Shown: piece by piece, positions 26,913-33,644 of the stretch
Numbering within the stretch: position 1 is the first letter of the stretch
How the letters are laid out: each line of letters begins with the position of its first letter
Origin: Rhodospirillaceae bacterium
Lineage (GTDB): Bacteria > Pseudomonadota > Alphaproteobacteria > Rhodospirillales > Casp-alpha2
Assembly (NCBI GenBank): GCA_002686255.1
Contig: NZAZ01000162.1
Span: 1-41,631, forward strand
DNA: 41,631 bases
Direction: 5' to 3'
Translations under genes and position numbers: made by a program
Notes under the pieces: generated by a model
The model's database searches: none
What the model was told of the DNA's origin: nothing
The model's input: the letters and a program-made list of their open reading frames with translations, nothing else

Positions 26913-28210
26913 CCGAGCGCGTCGCGGAACAGGCCCAGCAACTGATCCCGGTCCGGCGGCAGCGGCGAATTGTCCAACAGCCGTTTCTGCGGGAACGCCC
27001 GGTCGGTCAGCGCCTCGAGGTCGTTTTCATCATAGCCGACGCCGCGAAGACCGTTGGGGATGCCGGTCTGGCGCATCATGTCGATGACCCTGTCGGCGAG
27101 GATATTTCCGGCGTCCTCCGGGGCCGCGCCCTCGATGTCGGCGCCCATGGCCTCGGCCGCCTTCATATGACGCTCCGGGCAGGCCGGGCCGATAAAACGG
27201 AACACCGCCGGCGCGTTGACGATCACCGAAATCCCGTGCGGCACCATCGGCTGGTTGGACGGCCACCCCGGCGCCGTGTAATCGCGCACCAGCCCGGCGA
27301 CGGCATAGGACATGGCGTGGGGCAGATGGCAGCCGGCGTTGCCGAAGCCGATGCCGGCCAGCATGCCGGCGAACATCAGCGGTTCATAGGTGGCGGAATT
27401 GTCGGCCCCGTTGACGGCATCGATGATGTTGGCGCCGATCAGCCGGATCGCCTCTTGGCACGCCAGGTCCGAGTAGGGGTTGGCGCCCTGGCCCAGGGGC
27501 CGCCTGGTCGAATCCTCCGGCGCCGGGCGGTGGCTGAACGGCCGCGCGGTCAGGCTTTCGACGGCGTGGCTGAAGACGTCGAAGCCGTTGGCGGCGACGA
27601 TCGCCCGGGGCAGGGTGGCGAGCGCCGTCGGGTCGAGGATGCCCAGTTGGGGCCGGAGGCGGGCATGGGCGATGCCGGTCTTGGCCTCCATTTCCAGCAG
27701 GTCGAAGACGGCGATGCCGGTGCATTCCGACGCCGTGCCGAAGGTCGTCGGGCATGCGATATGGGGCTTCAACGGCCCCGGGACCGGCTTCGCCTTGCCG
27801 ATAGGGGCGTTAACGTAGGCCAGGAAGTCGTCCGGATAGGTTGAATACAGGTCCGACGCCTTGGCCGTGTCCATTACCGAGCCGCCGCCGACGGAAACGA
27901 AGCCGTCGAAGCCGCCGTCGGTGGCGAACGTGGCGCCGGCCTTGAACGAGCGGTCCGTCGGCTCGATTTCCGTCTCGTCGTAAACGGCGACGTCGAGACC
28001 GGCGGCCTTCAGGGACTTGGTAGCGATGGCGACCGGTTCCAGCTTGGCCACCGTGGGATCGGTGTAAAGGGCGACCCGGCTTAGCCCCAGGGCCTTGGCG
28101 TCGGCGCCGATCTCGCTGAGCGATCCCGGGCCGAACTTGATCTTCGGCGCCTCGACGGTAAACGCGTTGTCGCCGCCGTCGCCGGGCTCGAAATAGGGGT
28201 CTAGGGCCAT
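26903..28210 (-). CDS. Iron-type alcohol dehydrogenase, hydroxyacid-oxoacid transhydrogenase-like
   Basis: A 435-residue group III alcohol dehydrogenase resembling hydroxyacid-oxoacid transhydrogenase (ADHFE1-like). That enzyme moves hydride between a hydroxy acid such as 4-hydroxybutyrate and 2-oxoglutarate. Visible are SVGGGSVMDTAKA for nucleotide binding, CPTTFGTASECTG, and metal-site segments GFDVFSHAVESL and GCHLPHAMSYAVAG. The start at 28210 is preceded by GGAGGA at good spacing; an upstream ATG 12 codons away is less likely. It faces suyAB-comC, so it may handle a related hydroxyacid, alcohol or sulfonate, but this is only context. It diverges from hpnM. Confidence 0.85.
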   Translation of the reverse strand: MALDPYFEPGDGGDNAFTVEAPKIKFGPGSLSEIGADAKALGLSRVALYTDPTVAKLEPVAIATKSLKAAGLDVAVYDETEIEPTDRSFKAGATFATDGGFDGFVSVGGGSVMDTAKASDLYSTYPDDFLAYVNAPIGKAKPVPGPLKPHIACPTTFGTASECTGIAVFDLLEMEAKTGIAHARLRPQLGILDPTALATLPRAIVAANGFDVFSHAVESLTARPFSHRPAPEDSTRRPLGQGANPYSDLACQEAIRLIGANIIDAVNGADNSATYEPLMFAGMLAGIGFGNAGCHLPHAMSYAVAGLVRDYTAPGWPSNQPMVPHGISVIVNAPAVFRFIGPACPERHMKAAEAMGADIEGAAPEDAGNILADRVIDMMRQTGIPNGLRGVGYDENDLEALTDRAFPQKRLLDNSPLPPDRDQLLGLFRDALGYW

Positions 28211-28270
28211 GGAAGGTTCCTCCGGAGCAGCCTTTTTTTCGATCATATCGGGCTCTTAGGACCGGAAAAA

Positions 28271-28294
28271 CGGCTTTTTCAATTGAAGAAGCCG
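28271..28294. promoter_or_regulatory. Near-perfect 24-bp palindrome in a divergent gap
   Basis: A dyad centred on TCAATTGA, with arms CGGCTTTTTC and GAAGAAGCCG (12 base pairs, one T-G imperfection), lies midway between the divergent dehydrogenase and hpnM starts. Its size and position fit a dimeric regulator operator. A hairpin role is less likely because no T-run follows on either strand. Confidence 0.4.
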
Positions 28295-28381
28295 CCGCCT
28301 CACTCCTAGAATGTCGGGAATCCGTGCCGACAGGGTTTATTGAACCTGATAATATTCAAGCCAAGGCTTTCGGAGGATGAC

Positions 28382-29023
28382 ATGATGATACGACGCCGGG
28401 ATTTTCTGGGCCCTTGGCTGCCGGCCCTTTTTATCGCCGCCCTTGTGGCCGCCGGCTTGCAACCGGGCCCGGCCCGGGCGGATGAATTCAGCGCCGGGGC
28501 CAAGAAATTCGTCGAGATTCTGACCGCCGACGCGATTTCCATGCTGACCGTCCAGAATATCTCCAAGACCGAACGGGCCGACCGGTTCCGCCGGTTGATG
28601 AACGATAACTTCGCCATCAAGGGAATCGCCAAATTCGTCCTCGGCCGCAATTGGCGGAAAGCCACCGAAGCAGAGAAAAAGGAATACCTGCAACTTTTCG
28701 AGGATTTGCTGGTGGTCACCTGTGCCGACCGTTTCGAAAAGTATTCGGGCGAAAAGCTGCTGGTCAATAAATCGGAAGCAAGGGGCCCGGGCGATGCCCT
28801 CGTCCATACGGTCATGATCCGCGTCGATGGGGCGAAGCCGTTGAAGGTCGCCTGGCGGGTCCGGGGCAAGACCGGAATCTACAAGATCGTCGATATTATG
28901 GTCGAAGGCATCAGCATGGTGGTGACCCAGAAGTCGGAATTCGCGTCGTTTATCAAGCAAAACGGCGGTTCCATGGGGGCGTTGCTATCCGAGCTCAAGA
29001 AACGCATGCAAGCCAATATTTGA
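28382..29023 (+). CDS. hpnM: HpnM, MlaC/Ttg2D-like periplasmic hopanoid-associated protein
   Basis: A 213-residue member of the Ttg2D/MlaC (toluene tolerance) family. Members in hopanoid clusters are called HpnM and are thought to help move lipids across the periplasm. The N-terminus MMIRRRDFLG followed by a hydrophobic stretch and PARA looks like a twin-arginine signal peptide. Family segments include FAIKGIAKFVLGRNWRKAT, YLQLFEDLLVVTCADRF and KIVDIMVEGISMVVTQKSEF. The start has GGAGGA 4 nt upstream (or 7 nt from the adjacent second ATG). It is the first gene of the plus-strand hpn run, 66 nt before hpnC. Confidence 0.86.
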   Translation: MMIRRRDFLGPWLPALFIAALVAAGLQPGPARADEFSAGAKKFVEILTADAISMLTVQNISKTERADRFRRLMNDNFAIKGIAKFVLGRNWRKATEAEKKEYLQLFEDLLVVTCADRFEKYSGEKLLVNKSEARGPGDALVHTVMIRVDGAKPLKVAWRVRGKTGIYKIVDIMVEGISMVVTQKSEFASFIKQNGGSMGALLSELKKRMQANI

Positions 29024-29089
29024 TGGCGTGCGCGCCGTTTTTCATCCGCCGTTTTTCATTCGCCCGCTTTGCATCCGCTGGCACCGACA

Positions 29090-29944
29090 ATGACCCAAGA
29101 CCTTGAGGGCGGCGTCGAAACCCCGTCGGGAAAAGACACGGCCTACGAAAACTTTCCCGTCGGGTCCTGGCTGCTGCCGGCGCGGCTGCGGCCGCATATC
29201 GCGAAATTCTACGCCTTTGCCCGCGCCATCGACGACATCGCCGACAACCCGGACCTGGCCGCCGTGGACAAGGTGCGAAGGCTGGACGGTTTCGAGAGGG
29301 CCTTGCTGGGCGCCCGATCCGACGAGCCCCCTTTGCGGACCGCCCACACCATGCGCGACAGCCTAGCCGAAACGGGGATCACGGCCGATCATTGCGTCGA
29401 CCTGATCGCCGCCTTCAAGCAGGACGCGACGAAGCTCCGATACAATGATTGGGACGACCTGATGGGCTATTGCTTGTTGTCGGCCGCCCCGGTCGGCCGT
29501 TATCTGTTGGATTTGCACGGCGAGCCCAAAGACGGCTACGGCCCGTCGGACGCCTTGTGCAACGCGTTGCAGGTGATCAACCACCTGCAGGACTGCAAGG
29601 ACGATTACCTCAGCCTGGACCGGGTGTATCTGCCCCAGGACTGGATGAAGGACGAAGGCGTCGAGGTGGCGGACCTGGCGGCCGGTCTATCGACGCCGGG
29701 GCTGCGCCGGATTGTGGACCGGACCCTTGACGCCACCGAGGCGTTGATGACCGAGGCCCGGACCCTCCCCGGCGGGTTGAAAAGCCGCCGCCTGGCCATG
29801 GAATCGGCGGCCATCCTGGAAATCGCCGACCGGCTGATAGGCCGGCTCCGCGTTAACGATCCCTTGGGCCCAAGGCGCGTTCAATTGACCAAGCCGGGAT
29901 ATGTCTGGTGTTGCGTCAAGGGGGCGGCCCGGGCTTGGGTTTGA
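29090..29944 (+). CDS. hpnC: Squalene synthase-like HpnC (hydroxysqualene synthase)
   Basis: HpnC converts presqualene diphosphate to hydroxysqualene in the three-enzyme bacterial route to squalene. The 284 residues contain the HpnC-type opening ENFPVGSWLLPARLRPHI and the first aspartate-rich motif AIDDIADNP. The second is QDCKDDYLSLDRVYLPQDW. The ATG was chosen over an upstream in-frame TTG. It lies between hpnM and hpnB, which starts 7 nt after its stop. The order hpnC then hpnD distinguishes the two paralogues, and this one lacks the HpnD-type SGTSFYWAM opening. Confidence 0.94.
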   Translation: MTQDLEGGVETPSGKDTAYENFPVGSWLLPARLRPHIAKFYAFARAIDDIADNPDLAAVDKVRRLDGFERALLGARSDEPPLRTAHTMRDSLAETGITADHCVDLIAAFKQDATKLRYNDWDDLMGYCLLSAAPVGRYLLDLHGEPKDGYGPSDALCNALQVINHLQDCKDDYLSLDRVYLPQDWMKDEGVEVADLAAGLSTPGLRRIVDRTLDATEALMTEARTLPGGLKSRRLAMESAAILEIADRLIGRLRVNDPLGPRRVQLTKPGYVWCCVKGAARAWV

Positions 29945-29951
29945 CAGGCGC

Positions 29952-31127
29952 ATGGCTGAACCGGCCGCTCTTGTTCTGACGGGTCTGTCCCTGGCCATCT
30001 GGGCCGGTCTTATGGGGTTCAGGGGCGGCTTCTGGCGGGCCGACCAGCGGCTTCCGGACATCCCCACGGACGTCGAAGACTGGCCCGGCATCGTTTGCGT
30101 GATCCCGGCCCGCAACGAGGCCCAAACCATCGCCGGCACCGTCGGCTCCCTCATCGACCAGGATTATCCCGGGCCGGTTTCGGTAATCGTCGTCGACGAC
30201 AACTCGGACGACGGCACCGCCGCGGCGGCCTCGGGCGCGGCGGGGAGCGACGACAGGCTGACGGTGGTGACGGGCAGGGCGTTGCCGCCGGGCTGGTCGG
30301 GCAAGCTCTGGGCCGTTAGTCAAGGACTCCTAACCGCCGATGAAAGGCACCCGGACGCCCCTTATGTGCTGTTGACCGACGCCGACATCGTGCACGGCCG
30401 GAAAAGCCTGCGCCGGCTGGCGGCCAAGGCGGAAAGCGACGGCCTCGACCTGGTGTCGTTGATGGCGCTGCTCCGCTGCGAGGGCTTCTGGGAGCGTTTC
30501 CTGATCCCGGCCTTCGTTTTTTTCTTTCAAAAGCTTTTTCCCTTCCCGTGGGTCAATGACCCGTCCCGGCCCACCGCCGCCGCCGCGGGGGGATGCGTGC
30601 TGTTACGCCGCTCGGCGCTGACCAAGGCCGGCGGCGTCGCCGCCATCCGCGACCGCCTGATCGACGATTGCGCGCTGGCCGCCGAAATCAAGAAACGGGG
30701 CGCCATCTGGCTCGGCCTGACCACCAGGGTCCGGAGCGAGCGGCGATACGACAGCCTTTCGGAAATTTGGCACATGGTGTCCCGCACCGCCTTCGAGCAA
30801 CTGGGAAACTCGCCGTTTCTTTTGGTCGGCACCGTCGCCGGCATGGGACTGGCTTATCTGGTGCCGCCGCTGGCCGGGCTCGGTCTGTTGGGCGGCGGTT
30901 GGGTCGTGGCCGCGGCCGGTTTGATCACCTGGTGGGGGCTGATGGGGCCCTCCTATACGCCGACGTTGAAGCTCTACGGACTGTCGAGGGGCTGGGGTTT
31001 GATGCTTCCCTTGGCGGCGCTTCTGTTCACGTTGATGACCGTTTCATCCGCCCTTCGTTACTGGCTGGGGCGCGGCGGCGCCTGGAAAGGGCGCTATTAC
31101 GGGGCTGGGACCGCGCCCCATGAGTGA
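29952..31127 (+). CDS. hpnB: Hopene-associated glycosyltransferase HpnB
   Basis: A 391-residue family 2 glycosyltransferase found in hopanoid clusters; the acceptor is not established. An N-terminal hydrophobic segment precedes the GT-A domain with CVIPARNEAQTI, VVDDNSDDGT and the PPGWSGKLWAVSQG motif. The DxD-like site is LLTDADIVHG (Asp-Ala-Asp), and the acceptor motif RLIDDCALAAEIK is also present. Several C-terminal transmembrane helices follow (about residues 285-375). The start is 7 nt after hpnC. Its place in hpnC-hpnB-hpnD is close to known layouts. Confidence 0.92.
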   Translation: MAEPAALVLTGLSLAIWAGLMGFRGGFWRADQRLPDIPTDVEDWPGIVCVIPARNEAQTIAGTVGSLIDQDYPGPVSVIVVDDNSDDGTAAAASGAAGSDDRLTVVTGRALPPGWSGKLWAVSQGLLTADERHPDAPYVLLTDADIVHGRKSLRRLAAKAESDGLDLVSLMALLRCEGFWERFLIPAFVFFFQKLFPFPWVNDPSRPTAAAAGGCVLLRRSALTKAGGVAAIRDRLIDDCALAAEIKKRGAIWLGLTTRVRSERRYDSLSEIWHMVSRTAFEQLGNSPFLLVGTVAGMGLAYLVPPLAGLGLLGGGWVVAAAGLITWWGLMGPSYTPTLKLYGLSRGWGLMLPLAALLFTLMTVSSALRYWLGRGGAWKGRYYGAGTAPHE

Positions 31128-31159
31128 CGCCCGGGCGTTTGTTGTGTATCCATAGCCCC

Positions 31160-32020
31160 ATGAGCGCCCCTGAAACATCCTCCGCGGCGGAAACCTGGAC
31201 CCTCGTGGAAGCCGTCGTCCGGCGCTCCGGCACGTCTTTTTACTGGGCCATGCGCTGTCTGCCGGAAAAAAAACGCCAGGCGATGTACGGCATCTACGCC
31301 TTTTGCCGTGAGGTCGACGACATCGCCGACGGACCCGGCGGCGGCGACGAAAAACTGGCCCGTCTGGGCCAGTGGCGGGTCGAGATCGACCGTCTTTTCG
31401 GGGATCACCCGCGCCATCCGGTGGCCCAAGCCTTGCAGGGTCCGGTGGAGGATTTCGGGCTTAAAAAAGAGGACTTCCATGCCGTCATCGACGGCATGGA
31501 AGTGGACACCGACGAACCGCTGCGCATCGCCGATATGGATGAACTGAACCTCTATTGCGACCGCGTCGCCTGCGCCGTCGGCAGGCTTTGCGTTTGCGTC
31601 TTCGGGATCGATAGCGCCAATGGGCGGGAGCTGGCGTTTGCCCTCGGCCAGGCGTTGCAATTGACCAATATCCTCAGGGACATTCGCGAAGACGCCGGAA
31701 GGGACAGACTCTACATTCCCGAAGAACTTTTGCGGACCCACGGCGTGACCGATCCGGACCTGTCCGCGAAAATGGAAAGTTCAGGTTTTTCAAAGGCTTG
31801 TGAAGTTCTGGCCGGGATCGGGGTGGGCCGGTTCGAACAGGCCGCGGAGGTGATCTCGCGCTGTGAGCGGGAGAAAGTCCGCCCCGCCATCATGATGATG
31901 GAAATTTACCGGCGAATCCTGGGCCGGCTGATGCACAGGGGGTGGAAGAACCTTTCCCTGCCGGTGGGCATTTCCAAGGTTGGCAAGCTCTGGATCGCCC
32001 TTCGTTACGGATATTTTTAG
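31160..32020 (+). CDS. hpnD: Presqualene diphosphate synthase HpnD
   Basis: Condenses two farnesyl diphosphates to presqualene diphosphate, the first step to squalene. The 286 residues show the HpnD opening SGTSFYWAMRCLPEKKRQAM, the aspartate motif AFCREVDDIADGPG, and the second motif LTNILRDIREDAGRDRLYIP. The ATG at 31160 was preferred to an upstream in-frame GTG that overlaps hpnB. The stop lies 4 nt before a 204-nt inverted-repeat element that separates it from hpnE. Confidence 0.95.
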   Translation: MSAPETSSAAETWTLVEAVVRRSGTSFYWAMRCLPEKKRQAMYGIYAFCREVDDIADGPGGGDEKLARLGQWRVEIDRLFGDHPRHPVAQALQGPVEDFGLKKEDFHAVIDGMEVDTDEPLRIADMDELNLYCDRVACAVGRLCVCVFGIDSANGRELAFALGQALQLTNILRDIREDAGRDRLYIPEELLRTHGVTDPDLSAKMESSGFSKACEVLAGIGVGRFEQAAEVISRCEREKVRPAIMMMEIYRRILGRLMHRGWKNLSLPVGISKVGKLWIALRYGYF

Positions 32021-32024
32021 TGGC

Positions 32025-32228
32025 TAGTGGCCTTTATCATCTTAATTGCGCCCCTACGACGGCGGGTCACTTTTCCCGTCCCCTCGGGGCGTCGGAAAGG
32101 CTTGCCCCCAGGGTTTCCGGGGGACACCCCCGTACCCCCAAGGGCCCCGCATCGCCTACGCCCTCCCTCCTGCCGAGGAAACGGGAAAAGCGATCATATG
32201 GGTGCAATTAAGATGATAAAGGCCACTA
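32025..32228. mobile_element. MITE-like inverted-repeat element at the hpnD/hpnE junction
   Basis: Terminal inverted repeats of 29 bp at 32025-32053 and 32200-32228 differ at one position. Inside them lies a second inverted pair, cttttcccgt at 32070-32079 and acgggaaaag at 32181-32190, whose flanks also pair imperfectly. The element is 204 nt, begins and ends with TA, and carries no gene. TA at both ends suits an IS630/Tc1-type target duplication, but this is an inference. The right arm contains the ATG codons used by hpnE, so it overlaps that gene. Confidence 0.75.
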
Positions 32229-33475
32229 AAACCCATATCATCGGCGCCGGCATGTCCGGCCTTTCGGCGGCGGTCAGCCTGATCAAGACCGGGCACGGGG
32301 TCGTTCTGCACGAATCCGCCGGACATGCCGGCGGCCGCTGCCGGTCTTTCCAGGACGATGCCATGGGCTGCCGCATCGACAACGGCAACCATTTGCTGCT
32401 CGGCGGCAATCGGGCGGCTTATGCATACCTGAAGGACATCGGGGCGGAGGACAGTCTGACCGGACCCGAAAGGGCGGAATTTCACTTCCTCGACCTGAAA
32501 ACCGCCGAGCGGTGGACGGTCACCCTGAATGCCGGGTTTCTGCCCAAGGCCATCTTTTCCAAGGCCGGCCGGGTCCCGGGCAGCCGTCCCATCGATTACC
32601 TGAGGGCGTTCCGGCTCGCCTGGGCCGGCGGCGAGGCCACGGTGGCCCAGTGCCTGGGCCCCGACAACGCCCTCTTTCGGCGTTTCTGGGAACCGATCGC
32701 CGTCGCCGTCCTCAACACCGCCGCCGAGGAAGGGGCGGCGTCCCTGTTGTCGACGGTGATGCGGGAAACCCTTTTTCGCGGCGAAGCCGCCTGCCGTCCC
32801 CTGATCGCCAAACAGGGCTTGAGCGAAAGCTTCGTCGATCCGGCGATCCGGTTTCTCGAAGGCCGGGGCGCCGATATCGGCCTCAACAACCGGCTCAGGG
32901 GCCTGAATATCGAGGACGGCCGCGTGGCGGAGCTGGATTTCGGAGACGGGTCCGTGGCCTTGGACGACGGCGATACCGTGGTATTGGCGGTGCCGCCGCC
33001 CGTCGCCGCCGGGCTGGTGCCCGGCCTCAGAACCCCCGGCGAATTCCGCGCCATCGTCAACGGCCATTTCCGCCTGGAGCGTAAAATCGAAGGCTTTTCG
33101 TTTCTCGGCCTGAATGGCGGCCTCGGCCAATGGCTGTTCGTGCGCGGCGACGTCGCCTCGGTTACGGTCAGTGCCGCGGATGATTTGGCCGAAAAGGACA
33201 ATGCCTCGATCGCCGGACGGTTGTGGGCCGATGTCGCCCTCGGTCTCGGTCTCGGGGACGTTCCGTTGCCGCCTCACCGGATTGTAAAGGAAAAACGCGC
33301 TACCTTCGCCCAGACCCCGGAACAGGAAAAACGCCGACCCGGCGCCCGGACCGGATTGAAAAACCTTTTCCTGGCAGGGGACTGGATCGCGACGGGGCTG
33401 CCGGCGACCATCGAAGGCAGTATCCGGTCGGGCCGGACGGCCGCGGATATGATTCTGTCATTTATGAGTTCATGA
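32213..33475 (+). CDS. hpnE: Hydroxysqualene dehydroxylase HpnE
   Basis: FAD-dependent enzyme that reduces hydroxysqualene to squalene, the last step before cyclisation. The 420 residues begin with a dinucleotide-binding motif (IIGAGMSGLSAAVSL, G11-G13-G16) and end with the FAD-binding LFLAGDWIATGLPATIEGS typical of amine-oxidase-fold HpnE. The start is at 32213 (MIKATKTHII), with 32198 (MGAIKMIK) as an alternative. Both codons lie inside the inverted-repeat element, and no in-frame start downstream leaves an intact FAD motif. The normal upstream start seems to have been replaced. Confidence 0.92.
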   Translation: MIKATKTHIIGAGMSGLSAAVSLIKTGHGVVLHESAGHAGGRCRSFQDDAMGCRIDNGNHLLLGGNRAAYAYLKDIGAEDSLTGPERAEFHFLDLKTAERWTVTLNAGFLPKAIFSKAGRVPGSRPIDYLRAFRLAWAGGEATVAQCLGPDNALFRRFWEPIAVAVLNTAAEEGAASLLSTVMRETLFRGEAACRPLIAKQGLSESFVDPAIRFLEGRGADIGLNNRLRGLNIEDGRVAELDFGDGSVALDDGDTVVLAVPPPVAAGLVPGLRTPGEFRAIVNGHFRLERKIEGFSFLGLNGGLGQWLFVRGDVASVTVSAADDLAEKDNASIAGRLWADVALGLGLGDVPLPPHRIVKEKRATFAQTPEQEKRRPGARTGLKNLFLAGDWIATGLPATIEGSIRSGRTAADMILSFMSS

Positions 33476-33576
33476 CCTGGTTCTAAAGACTTGAAAAAGT
33501 AGTGGTTTTTTGACAAAAACACAGTACGGAACAATGGGAGGAAATCCATGGGGGGAAATCCATTTGGTATTTCCGC

Positions 33577-33606
33577 TTGCAATCGTGGTAGGTCACTTCT
33601 TATAAG
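33577..33606 (+). promoter_or_regulatory. Candidate promoter upstream of shc
   Basis: A -10-like TATAAG (33601-33606) lies 18 nt after a -35-like TTGCAA (33577-33582), 39 nt before the shc ATG. The 169-nt gap (33476-33644) is AT-rich for this window and also contains an isolated TTGACA at 33510-33515 and a short tandem GGAAATCCAT repeat near 33540-33565. It suggests that shc is not simply cotranscribed with hpnE. Confidence 0.35.
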
Positions 33607-33644
33607 GCGGCTCTTAGATAGGGCGACCGGTTTTAAGGCAGCCG

